A program made the position numbers and the translations under genes. From Asterias rubens (Eukaryota; Echinodermata; Asteroidea; Forcipulatida; Asteriidae): a DNA stretch of 64,000 bases. This document shows, in pieces, positions 11,872 through 22,350 of the stretch (within the stretch, counting starts at the first letter, position 1; the number at the start of each line of letters is the position of its first letter). Below the pieces are notes generated by a model, which searched no databases, was not told where the DNA came from, and saw only the letters and a list, made by a program, of their open reading frames with translations. The stretch is from assembly GCF_902459465.1 (NCBI RefSeq), contig NC_047070.1:2728001-2792000 (forward strand). The letters run 5' to 3'.

Positions 11872-11879
11872 ATGGCGGC
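11869..11879 (+). promoter_or_regulatory. YY1-type element overlapping the lectin start codon
   Basis: AAGATGGCGGC matches the classic YY1 site found near start sites of many housekeeping genes. Its ATG is the initiation codon used for the lectin. Confidence 0.6.
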
Positions 11880-14800
11880 GCCCAGCCACGTTCTTCTTTT
11901 TGCGACTTTTAATGTCGTTTTCTTTTGTTTAAACGCACCTGTTACAAGTGAAAAGACGGCAGAAGATTTCTTCAAACGTGAACATTCATTGATGCGGCCC
12001 TATACAGGTAAGACATGTAAATAAATCTGTGCAATAAGTTGGTTTATGTGCCACGTCATAACACTTCTTGTTGCCGGCTTATTGGCCGGGCCTGTCCCGC
12101 GTGCCGACGGGTTGGCGGGCGGTGCCGTCGCGTTGGCGTGCGTGGTGCCGGTGTTTATGGTGACGATGACGGGACGCGATTTTTTCCATTCCTTCCCTTT
12201 TTTAAATCGATTTATAATTAGAAAACAAACTTGAAAACTTCGGAATTGTAGTGCAGAATTTTTTTTGGCTGACGGGGCAATTATAAAATTAAATAGTAAA
12301 GACAAGTGTTCAGACTTTGTTTGTATGTTTTGTTTATGTTTTGTTTGTGGTTAAAAAAATCAAATAAGTAAGTGTCCAAATTCATATCGGGCGAACACTT
12401 CACTCGATATTAAATAAATTAGTATTTTATTTATTAAAATTGAGATACTTCATATTAAATCATAACTTTATATATTAAATAAGAAATGTGTCATTAATTT
12501 GTTCATGCTTCAAATCAATACAAAACACCATTGTTGCACAAATTTGTGTGCTTTCAGATGCCTCTATAGTAATAAAGGCTTCAGGCCTGAAGTCTTTTAG
12601 TTTTAGTTGAGTGAGAAATTATCAGTTTCTAAAAAACTATGTTACTTTAGAGAGCCGTTTCTCACACTCTTTATATTAGGCCGAGTACAAAAAAAACATG
12701 TTTCACGTCCAGGTTTTTTAAAAAAAGGAGGAAGAGGGGCTTTTTATTTTTTATTTTTTATTTCAAGATGGCCGCCATTCTTTGTTAAAATGTCAAATAT
12801 CCATTGTTTTTTCTACTGCTGAAATACACAAAACATAAGTGAAACAATTTAGTCGAGGCATTCAGTGCAATGATCTGGAAAGGGTGCAAAAGCGCGCATG
12901 CAGAATTATTCTTGGCAATGACTACGTGCGCTACTCAGACGCTCTACAATTGTGCAATATTGAAACACTGGTATGCCGTCGTAACCACTTGTGCCAATCT
13001 TTTGCCAAAACTCTCCCTTCATCAATCCTAAAGCGCCTCTTGCCACAGAGGTTTGATAGTGGGTACCAACTTAGGAACTCCGGACTTCTAGGTCAGTTTA
13101 AATGCCGAACAGAGCGCTATAGAAAGAGCCCTCTCCCTCACCTCACACGCCTTTTTAACAACTGAATTGCAATAGAATGCAGCTTTTTATGCGCCCTTGA
13201 CTGTGCCAGCAATATTTTTTATCCAGGTTTTTTTTTTTTTTTTTTCCCCGCAACTTTCAGAACAATTTATTTTATACATTGTAAATATTTGTCTCTCCTT
13301 AATCAATTATTTCTTAAATAATGTGAAATAGTGTCATTTTTTCTTATTTTTTAATCTCTGTATATTTTCCTGTAATTCGACCTCCGGTCGCCATGGGAAT
13401 TTGTTTTTAAAATAATAAACCAATTATGAATGAAGTAAAAAAAGAGACAAGACATTGAGATTGTTTTTGCTGAGATCATTTAAAATAACCCTATTTAAAA
13501 AAAAAAAATTTAAAAAAATATGGCTAAAAAAAAAGAAGAAAAAAAGGAGGTGGCCTGTGAAAAGAAAGCGGGCGGGGACGCTAAACATGTTTTTTTTTTT
13601 TACTTGGCCTTATCAACAGCTCTCCATTTACCCGTTACCAAATAAGTTTTTATGCTAACAATTATTTGGAGTAATTACCAATACTGTCCAGTGCCTTTAC
13701 TTTAAAATTTCTGATGTAATACTGTTCATCTTTCAAAACAGGTTCTGGGGCAAGTCTTCCTATGTGGGACATGCAAGGACACTCTATGATAACTAATAAT
13801 TACATTCGCCTAACTCCGGACAAACAAAGCCGTCAAGGTGCTATCTGGAATAAAGTGGTTGGTAATAAGATCCTTATCTGGTCCAGTTTTTAAAAACATT
13901 CAGATAATCTTTGAAATAACTTGATTTTGTTTTAGTTTAAAGGGATTGTAGGCCTATACGTTTGTTAATTGGGACCCACTAGTTGTTTGTTGTGTAGATA
14001 TTATATATAAAAAAACTACAGTAGTTCAGAAACACTACCACCTTCTGAAATTTTCACACAGATCAGTGTTATTGTACTTTTATATAGGATGAAAATAGTC
14101 AAACAATAAATAATTTTAAAAATATGCCATTTGCCTATTATCAAGTTGTTTCAGTAAAATTGTCAATGGAAATAACATGAGGCAGAAAATTTTGTATTAC
14201 AAATCGGGATTTTATGTTAACGTACTAAATTGGAAAATTTTGTATCTGGATAGGACCTTTCCTTTGACCTCTTTATGTGAATGGAAGTAGCCGCTACAGG
14301 CATTTTGGTTCAAGCCGCTTGTGGTCGCTATGACCTAGCCGCTATGGGTTCTAAAGGGTAACAACAAGTGTGCTTTAAGGCCATGAGGTTTATGGATGAA
14401 AAGCTAGTTAGGCTTGTTATTTTTCACTTCCCCTTCAATATGTTGTGTTGCTTTTATTGTAGCCAAATAGAAGTCCCAACTGGGAGCTCCACATTCACTT
14501 CCATGTACATGGCCAAGGAAAGTCGCTCTTTGGAGATGGATTTGCTGTCTGGTACACCAAGGATAAAATGCAATCAGGTATGTTTATTTATAAATCAATA
14601 CGAGATAGTAGTAGTACAGTAGTATTAGTAGTAGTCTATAAATAGTAGTAGTAGAACTTGTCGTAGTAGTAGTAGTACGCCTTCAGGTTCTGCATAGAGA
14701 TGGCTGGGCCCAGTTTCATAAAGCCTGTAAACACAAAAACCTGGAAAATCTTGCTTAGCAAAAACAGCTGACATTGTTGCGTCTGTTGCCCCACTCAATT

Positions 14801-17800
14801 TTTGCTTAATACCAAAGACATTTGTGAAGCAGTATTTTTTGCTTAACAGCTTATAAAAAAATCTTTGGAATTTGTTGTAAAAGAGACAATACTATTATTT
14901 ATTATTGTTATTTTGTTTGTGATCCTTGAAACACCCAGCACCCTAACACCATCGTATTTAATATCCTTACCGTCTTCAGGTCCAGTATTCGGCAGCAAGG
15001 ACTTCCACACAGGGCTTGGAGTTTATTTTGATACATACAGCAACCACAATGGACCTCACAATGTAAGTACAGACTCACAGTAATGAGCAAAACATGTGGG
15101 AACCACCTTGTGTAAATCTCTTTTAGGAGGAGTGCTCTGAAAATAGCTGTTGTGGTCTGAACTAAATCATGCTGTAGAGGGTCCCCCCAAATGTTCCCAT
15201 ATTATGTTAACACATTTTTTTCTTTGTGTACAAAAGTGAACCCCCACCCCCAGTCCTGGGCCCAACTTCATAGAGCTGCTAGCAGACAAAATTGCTTAGC
15301 ATGGAATTTCTTCCTTGATAAAAACATGATTACCGGTTGAATTTCCACGTGTTTTTTAGGACAAGCAAACAACAGCTGAATACCAGTACCAAGCAATATG
15401 CAACGAATGGAAATTCGGTTGGTAATCATTTGTTTAGCAAGGAAGAAATTTTATGCTAAGCAATGTGTCTGCTAAGCAACTCTATGAAATTGGGCCCTGG
15501 TCTTGACACTTGTGACCTTAAGGAAGACATTAAAGCTGCGTCCTTCGGATTGAGCGTAAAGCCCTAGGTCATGTGTGTTGTCTTTTCTCTATTGAGGGTT
15601 ACCTCCTTCACAGTCTATATGGATGAAGGCATGGATATCATCCACTAGGATGGTAGAGCAGAATGCACTACCTTCCCACATTTTTAAAAATAAATTTAGT
15701 TATGGTTAAAGTTCCATACACAAGGCCACAAGTGTCATAACAGGGATTCAAACCCACACGTCGCTGACAACACGTCGCTGGACCTCTCGGCGCCGGCCAC
15801 AACACGCCACATTTATAAGTTATTTGTTTGTACTCTTTGCAGCACCCGCATCCTTACATATCAGCGCAGATTAATAACGGCACGCTACACTATGATCATG
15901 ATCGTGATGGTACCCACACTGAAGTCGCTGGATGCCACGCCCCCTTTAGGAACAGGGATCATGAAACACATGTTGCTGTACGATACATGAGAGGCAGACT
16001 AGAAGTAAGTAATCATGGGTCATCAAGTGGGAGGGTTGGACTTTTTATATTTTCGTTTTGGAGGGGGAAAGGGTAGAATTTCTAGAGTTCAGTTCTGATG
16101 ATAGCTTCAGAAGATTAATTGCAGAATGTTTTATTCCATTATAAGTGTTAGGCCGTGTCCGAAACGACGACTTCGGCTACAGCTACGTCTAGATCAGCGC
16201 GTCTACCAGTGTTGAAGAATAGGCAGACGCGCGCGATCTAGCCGTAGCTGTAGCCGAAGTCGCCGTTTCGGACACGGCCTAATTTACAATAAAATTAACC
16301 TCTGAAAATTTCATTTCAAAAGTTGGTCAATTTGTTTTAAGATATCGCAAAAAAATCAGAGTGATTATGTCCATTCAGGAATGATAATCCCTAAAGGATC
16401 ACACAATCTGAGAAGCGTTGGCACGGTAAAGCTTCTTATATTTAATTTGTTGGTGATAAAAAGTGATAAACTGTCCTATAGTAAGTTTTGATTGCCAAAC
16501 ATCTACCTTCGCTTTAAAGCCATTATACACTTTCGGTACAGAAAAAAAAAGTTCACAGATTTACAAATAATTTACAGGGTTTACAGAAGGTAATGGTGAA
16601 AGACTTCTCTTGAAATATTGTTCCATGAAATGCTTTACTTTTTGAGAAAACATTAAAACAATATCAATTCTCGATAGCGAGAATTACGGATTTATTATAA
16701 ACACATGTCATAACACAGGAGTGGGTTTTCCCGTTATTTTCTCCCGACTCCGATGACCGATTGAGCCTAAATTTTCACAGGTTGTTTTTTTATATATAAG
16801 TTGTGATACACGAAGTGTGGGACTTGGACAATACTGTTTACCGAAAGTGTATAATGGCTTTAAAACACATGATGGATAAAATTTGTTGTTATTTAACAAC
16901 TTGTGCATTCTCCTTTATTCTTTCTATCCAGATAATGACTGATATTGATGATAAGTCAGAATGGAAGTCCTGTTTAGATGTACAAGGTGTTAAGCTTCCA
17001 ACTGGGTACTACTTTGGTCTCTCGGCCACCACCGGCCAATTAGCAGGTTAGTGGCCAGACATCGTCCACATGGACTGCGTCACCCACAGGCCTTGAATTT
17101 CATCTTAAAAAGGGCAAGGCCTCTTTCATTTTGCAGAGGGCACTTCCCTTGGAAATGTTAAAGGTCTATTAGAACATTTTGAAGGGGCACCAAGGCTACG
17201 ACCAGGAGCAATGAGGGCCATGGCCTCTGGGACTTCCAGATAATTCCAGGCCTGTACCCGACTGATGCAAATTTAACATCTTTTAAATTAGATATCAATA
17301 TAACCACAAGGGAAACTGACTGGGTAAATTTTGAAATGATTTTTGAGGTTGAACAAAGAATTGACTAGAGTGGGATTCGAACCAACGACCTCCGGATTAA
17401 TGTGCCGCCGCTCTACCAACTGAGCGAACTAGCCGTTTATTGGCAGTGTCCCTATTTTGTCAATATCTTTGTTCGGGGGTACCAGTCAGAAGCCATACAA
17501 CCGTTAACTGCTGTGTAGCCAGGGATCACACCCAAATTACGATACAACCTGGGAAGTGGCAGCCAGGGGGATCACCTTAACGGGATGCGACTTTTTGTTT
17601 CAGATATCAATATAAACCACCAGGGAAACTGACTGGGTAAATTTTGAAATGATTTTTGGGGTTGAGCAAAAATTAGGTCAACAAGTTTTAAATGTTAATA
17701 ATTACACGTTTATCTCTTTAATACTAAAATATTTTCATTTGTTTCCTTCTGTTTTCAGATAACCATGATATTATTTCTATAAAAACTTATGAGCTTGACG

Positions 17801-18875
17801 GTGCAGATGAATCTTTGGATTATGCAAATTTAAGTCCATCAGCAGATTTCTTTGCTCCACCAAGAGGTAAGACCCATCAATCGCCTTGTCCCCTCCTTTA
17901 AATAACCGTTGTCTTTAGCTCAGCTGATAGTACTCTCTGGGCCGTGTCATGGCCGAGCGGTGAAGAGCACCTGACTCAAGCTCTGGTGTTTCTAATCAGT
18001 AGAGTGTGGGTTCGAGTCATGACACTGGTGTCCTTAAGCAAAACACTTAACCCTTATTGCTGCTTCCTTCGGATGGGACGTAAAGCCGTAGGTTCTCTGT
18101 GTTGTGTAGCGCGGTGTGTCTGGCAGTGGCTGCTGAATGCGCGGCAGCTACTTGTCAACCATTATGAGGTGCTACATAAATAGGGTCTCATTACAAAAAT
18201 AAAAAACATCTACTAGAAAGTTTCTTCCAGTTCAAGTGCCTTGAGTACCTTATCAGTAGATGCATGAGGTATATAGACCATGTGAACTTTGTTTACAATA
18301 AGTGTGACCTTCTACATTCTTTGCTAGTCTGGCAGGCAAGATACTGCACTGGTCATATGGGAAAGTTGACATTTTGTGTTATAGTTTCTACATAAATCCA
18401 AGAGTTATGAAAGTAAAAGCTGGACAAGTTTTAAGATGTGCCCCCTTTCATCATATCAAAAGTTGATAAAAATTGTACAGTGCAATCTCCATAAAATATA
18501 AGATTTTATTTTTTCTTCCATTGGGCTGTGTACAAATCGTGCCTGCAGGAAGTCCAGGCTCTGTGGCTCTTTTGTAAACATGTGATGTCACAGGTCACAT
18601 CGTCTATAATACTACTTATTATTATTTTATTAAACCCTCCTACTGTCGGACCACTCAATATCATTTGCTAAGTTTGTAATCCAAAATAATCTTATCCCTA
18701 ACATCTAGATCATATTGACGATCCCGGTGGTTCATTCCGTGGAGATTGGACGATGAGTCTCAAGAACATGTTCCTTCTCATCTTCTGCTGTGTGCTTGGC
18801 GTCATGATCTGCCTCGTTGTCGGGGTGGTGGTCTTCCAGAAACGACAGGAGTACAATCGCAAAAGGTTTTACTGA
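11872..18875 (+). CDS. LMAN2: L-type lectin cargo receptor, VIP36/VIPL (LMAN2/LMAN2L) family, 8 exons, 333 aa
   Basis: Type I membrane lectin that binds high-mannose glycoproteins in the ER-Golgi pathway. Exons: 11872-12007, 13742-13857, 14463-14577, 14980-15062, 15843-16004, 16932-17046, 17759-17866 and 18709-18875, all phase-compatible. Signal peptide about 1-26; the lectin fold begins at KREHSL (36-41). Calcium/mannose-site residues by alignment with VIP36: D109 (GDG), D140, Y142 and N144 (DTYSN), H169 and D172 (HDRD). The C181-C218 pair matches the family disulfide. Membrane segment 299-321; cytosolic tail ends RKRFY. The tail resembles VIPL (RKR, ER retention), while the stem and QKRQE are more VIP36-like, as expected if this is the single pre-duplication gene. 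Oddity: GQL (239-241) replaces the GDL of VIP36 in the sugar-binding loop. The exon 2 donor (GTTGGT) is weak but fixed by the alignment. Confidence 0.93.
12676..13613. mobile_element. Fold-back element inserted in a MITE and carrying a LINE fragment
   Basis: The terminal inverted repeats are TAGGCCGAGTACAAAAAAAA/CATGTTT on the left and AAACATGTTTTTTTTTTT/ACTTGGCCTTA on the right. The interior contains AT-rich arms and the LINE remnant described separately. Confidence 0.65.
12839..13165 (+). pseudogene. Non-LTR retrotransposon, C-terminal reverse-transcriptase remnant
   Basis: A 108-codon open stretch contains LERVQKRACRIILG, then a YSDAL..L..ETLVCRRNHLC pattern, typical of the thumb/C-terminal region of CR1/jockey-like LINE reverse transcriptases. 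No upstream RT core is present. An AT-rich 3' tail follows to about 13440, with CGACCTCCGGTCGCCATGG before an AATAAA-like end. Confidence 0.75.
14606..14678 (+). repeat. GTA/TAG trinucleotide microsatellite
   Basis: Imperfect run of GTAGTAGTAG units in lectin intron 3, directly after the exon 3 donor. Confidence 0.85.
15250..15496. repeat. Fold-back MITE with ends GGGCCCAATTTCATAGAG (family H)
   Basis: The left end reads GGGCCCAACTTCATAGAGCT. The right end is its complement at 15475-15496, with inner arms around TTGCTTAGCA and GGTAATCA. The same family is seen at 28470-29060 and 29037-29503, where it hosts other MITEs. Confidence 0.75.
16149..16282. repeat. Fold-back element, GGCCGTGT family (copy 2)
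   Basis: Near-perfect arms of about 57 bp, TTAGGCCGTGTCCGAAACGA at the left and its complement ending GGCCTAA. Best preserved member of this family in the window. It lies in lectin intron 5. Confidence 0.9.
16513..16864. repeat. TTAA-flanked MITE family B (copy 1)
   Basis: It runs TTTAAAGCCATTATACACTT to CGAAAGTGTATAATGGCTTT with TTAA on both sides. The body matches 40614-40988 closely (e.g. ACAGAAGGTAATGGTGAAAG). Confidence 0.85.
17291..17672 (-). repeat. tRNA-derived SINE-like unit between ~70-bp direct repeats
   Basis: On the minus strand 17433-17365 looks like a tRNA: GCTCAGTTGGTAGAGC as D arm and GGTTCGAATCCCACTC as T arm, but the acceptor and anticodon stems do not pair well. Two copies of a ~70-bp sequence starting AGATATCAATATAA (17291 and 17603) flank the unit. 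A relative is at 46185-46262. Confidence 0.65.
17938..18182 (+). repeat. SINE, class-II-tRNA-like head (family S2)
   Basis: It starts with a Leu/Ser-tRNA-like GTGTCATGGCCGAGCGGT and carries GTGTGGGTTCGAGTC as B box. The same unit is at 29997-30292, 30303-30700 (reverse), 39118-39262, 47761-47850, 58141-58262 and 58499-58775. Confidence 0.75.
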
Positions 18876-18957
18876 GGAAGTCTCGGGGAGATAAAGCACA
18901 AAGGCCAGGAGTTTGGATTGGATGGAGTCAAATCAGGGAGGGTTTTGAAGTTGTGTT

Positions 18958-19350
18958 TTAAGGCCATGTCACACGAGGCAATAGACCTTTATCATAGTGC
19001 AGCCATCTTGAATTTCTCCCATTGATATCAATGTAACCAAACCGAGGCTGGAAGAACAAAATAGTCTGGTTTCTATTTGCAAAATGATTATTAGCATTCA
19101 TTATTGTTATTTGATATGAGGAACATGACCAAGATGGAGGCAGCATGACAAATGTCTATTTACTAGCGACCAGTTCCAGGCAATCTCCAAAAAGAAAAGG
19201 TATTCACTTAGTGAAAGTTCATATATTTTTCTTGTGATCATAAGACAATTGTATGAACAAATTGTGCCACAAAAGTTGTCCAACAGCATGCACTGCAAAT
19301 GGTTTCCTCCAAGTTGCCTGCAAAAGTTGCTTCGTGTGACGAGGCCTTTA
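18958..19350. repeat. Fold-back/MITE with ends AAGGCCATGTCACACGA
   Basis: The left end follows TTTTAA and reads AAGGCCATGTCACACGAGGC. The right end is TCGTGTGACGAGGCCTTTA. It lies at the start of the lectin 3' UTR. Confidence 0.7.
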
Positions 19351-19399
19351 GAACACTCAAGTAAAGGGAAAGTATCTGTTTGGTTATTCATATACAATT

Positions 19400-19531
19400 G
19401 TTGCACGCTGTGACGGGGTCCATGGCGTTTTGTACACCCGAGGGGGAAAATGGCACCCGAGGCGAAGGTGAGGATGCCATTTCCCCTCGAGGGTGTACAA
19501 AACCCATGGACCCCAGTCACAGCGTGCAACA
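19400..19531. repeat. Fold-back element with GC-rich arms
   Basis: TTGCACGCTGTGACGGGGTC and its complement GACCCCAGTCACAGCGTGCA bracket inner arms GTTTTGTACACCCGAGGGG / CCCTCGAGGGTGTACAAAAC. Arms are about 55 bp. Confidence 0.85.
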
Positions 19532-21244
19532 ACTGTTTAATTATACCTTTGTTTAATTGTTATTCCTCTTCTTGAAGTTCTGTTGTCATCTTCAAACGTT
19601 ATTTTGACGGACTATTCATCGTTTAATAAGCAGACGAACAAGAAACAATTCCCCCGAACCTGCGGTTGTTTCAGACCAAGGACAGAGCACTGGAAATCGA
19701 CCAATGCTGGGAACGATCAAGGTGATGTACACCGGTGTACATCACTTTTCATGTTACCCGGCCAGTCGAGCCATGTAACATGTGTTTTTGTTGCGCGTCA
19801 CGTGATTGGTTCTCGACTAATCAAACTTCGCAGTTTGTTACCGAGGGATAACAAAAATGTTTGATGGTTTGAATCATATATAAATTTAGATGTATACAAT
19901 AAAACTAACATGTGCAAAATTTCATTTCAAAAGGTGGTCGCGTTTTTTTGTGATATTGCCGAAAATCCGGAGTAATAGGAATAAACAGAAGCGTTACTCA
20001 GATTCAAATTTTAGGGCATTGAAACTGATATCTTTTTACACAACCACATTACTTCAAAGTGAAATGTTTCTCAAAATACTTTGTCCTATCCAAAGATTCT
20101 GTTGGATTCTAACAGATAGTTAGAGGGCCCCCAGGGAGAACAGTGTTTTTACACTGATGGGGCTACCCTGTATAAATAATACTTAATAATAATAATAGTT
20201 TGTATTGCCATCCCTTTTAAGAGTGATTACCAAACTTTTACCTTCCCTTTAAACAAAAGGAGGGGGGGAGAAATAATTTAAGCCATAATCATGAGCTTTT
20301 AAAGGACATTGTGCTTTATATCAAGAGAATAGGAGTGGGAGACTGGTACCCAGCAACAAATTGAAATATTTGTAAACAAACATTTTGTTTGCATTGAAAC
20401 TAATCATTTCCATTTAAATGGCATTAAATCTGCAACCAGCCAAATCCTTAATCTTTTAATGAAAGCTTTTATAAAATTGCAACGATTGTCCAATACAGTT
20501 TGAAAAAAGTGAACAAAATCGTCAACAAAATTAGTTGAGTGCTGTAAGAAGACAGTGAAGACACATTTTGAACCATTGAAGGGAGATCCAGAAAAATTTG
20601 CCATCATCCGATGTAAAGTGGTTAAAATATTGCCATCGGTTTAGTTTTTAATTAAGTCAGTATTTCATATTGTGACTTTTGATATGTGTGGATGTTTTCC
20701 ATTTGGGGGGGGGGGGAGTGAGATAATTGAAAGGAAAGAGGATCTGTTTTTAGGAATTTTGTTTGTTTGTTTATTTCTTTAAAACTGTTTTGTCCAATTG
20801 ACCTTACAACTCGGACTGTTAAACACATAAAATAGAAAAATACTTGACTGTCGTATCTTGCGTTTTAATATTTGGTGTACTTTTATTGTACTATCGCATC
20901 ATGCACTTTAAATTGTAACTGGTGTCAAGTGTCACTTTGTGCTTTAAATAAAAAATGTATAATAATCTTCTTGAAGAAAATGCCACAAGTAGTAATCACA
21001 GCATTTGCTAGCCGATCATGTGTTGGAACTTAGACACCTGTATTAGTGATGTAGGACTGATTTAGTGTAGACATTAGGATTCAGGTTTTTTCAACTTTCT
21101 GTCGGTAAATTGTCCAACAATTATTTTCCATAAATGTTCATTTTTGTTTTCATTTTGTAAAAGACAAATTCATATGTAAACATTCTTCTTATAAGGAGAT
21201 CAATTTTTATACATTAAATTTACGACAGAACTAACCAATTTTGC

Positions 21245-21250
21245 AATAAA
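21245..21250 (+). terminator. Likely polyadenylation signal of the lectin gene
   Basis: AATAAA followed about 20 bases later by a TGTGTGTGT stretch, the usual layout of a cleavage/polyadenylation site. An alternative AATAAA is at 20947-20952. Confidence 0.45.
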
Positions 21251-22350
21251 GGACTACAATTGCAATCACTTATTTGTGTGTGTAATTTTAATGGAATGCA
21301 TATATTTATTTTACAGAAATCACACTGATACCAAATAAATAATAGTTTCATTTCATGTCAATTGCAAATTAGATATGAATAATTTCGGTACAATTCCTTT
21401 CTTAGATTTGAATAACTTCTGGTTCTGACTTTCTTAAAGACAGGTTGCTATGTCAAATGGTTCTGGGCAGATTTTGCTTATATTGAGTAGAATTGAGTAA
21501 AATTTTTTTTTCTTTGTAAAACTGTGTCCCCCACAAGAGGAGTCATTAGTTTTTCATTAGAAAAGGGAATAGTCGAACAACAATAGGAAGTCCCTACAAC
21601 TTTGCGTGATAAATTATGCGCGTTTGTCCTATCTTATGTAACTATGCGAAACCCTAGTCCATGTGACATATTTACGCAGTCACCTGTGACTATACAAGCA
21701 TGTCATTGTACCAGAAAGCATTTATATCTAATTTGCAACTGGCTTGCAGCTTTTTTAAAGACACAATTGGGCAGCCATGCCTGACATGAGCTCAGTGGTT
21801 AGTACCTCTCTAATCATCTCAAAAACTATGATAACCACTTCTCAAAACAAAAATTTTGCAACTTATTAACATTTTGCAACTTGGCAAGAGTAAAATCAAG
21901 ACAGGATAAAGTCACTTGTTTGTCTGCCAAGAGAGATAAAACCCAATTTGGAAGAAAGAGTGGATACCAAGATGGGCCCCTAAAAGTATAACAATTTCCC
22001 TCTGGCAAGGTAAACTTCTATGAGGAAAATGAAAATTTGTGTTAGAACTTTGCAAAGGGTACCACAGCAAAAGCACAGGGCCCCACGGCAATCGCTGTGG
22101 GTGCAATGGTTATGTCAAGGTCTGCAAAGATATTGAGTTTGTGGCCAAATTATTATTTTTCAGCTCCTTGTTTAGAAAATCAAGACCAGATTATGACACG
22201 TGCCTCTGTTTCAATGGAAATCTCAGTTGGTCAGTTATCCATCTTCCATCTGACAAATAAACACTGAAGCTCTAAACCACAAACTTCCTTTTTGAAGACA
22301 GCTTTGAAGTTGGTCTTAAGGGATGCAAGAGTGAGGTGGGGTTGGCTTCA

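Larger units (their letters stand above)
12600..13700 (+). repeat. MITE family A split by a fold-back insertion
   Basis: The left piece (about 12600-12677) carries the family A words AAAAACTATGTTACTTTAGA and GCCGTTTCTCACA. The right piece (13613-13700) resumes with TATCAACAGCTCTCCATT and ends GAGTAATTACCAATACTGTCC. The 930 bp between them belong to another element. Confidence 0.75.
18876..22350. other. Lectin 3' UTR and intergenic region before BORCS7
   Basis: No coding exon recognised. It holds a fold-back element (18958-19350), a second fold-back (19400-19531) and AT-rich sequence with several AATAAA signals, the best-placed at 21245-21250. The interval 21280-22350 shows nothing recognisable apart from the presumed 3' UTR of BORCS7 on the minus strand. 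Confidence 0.5.

Noticed and set aside
12763-12780. Second YY1-like site (AAGATGGCCGCCATT)
   Set aside because: It lies inside the repeat insertion in lectin intron 1 and is palindromic; no sign of a promoter there.
17364-17433. tRNA gene on the minus strand
   Set aside because: D and T arms are recognisable but the acceptor and anticodon stems do not pair; a related degenerate copy exists at 46185. Better read as SINE-derived.
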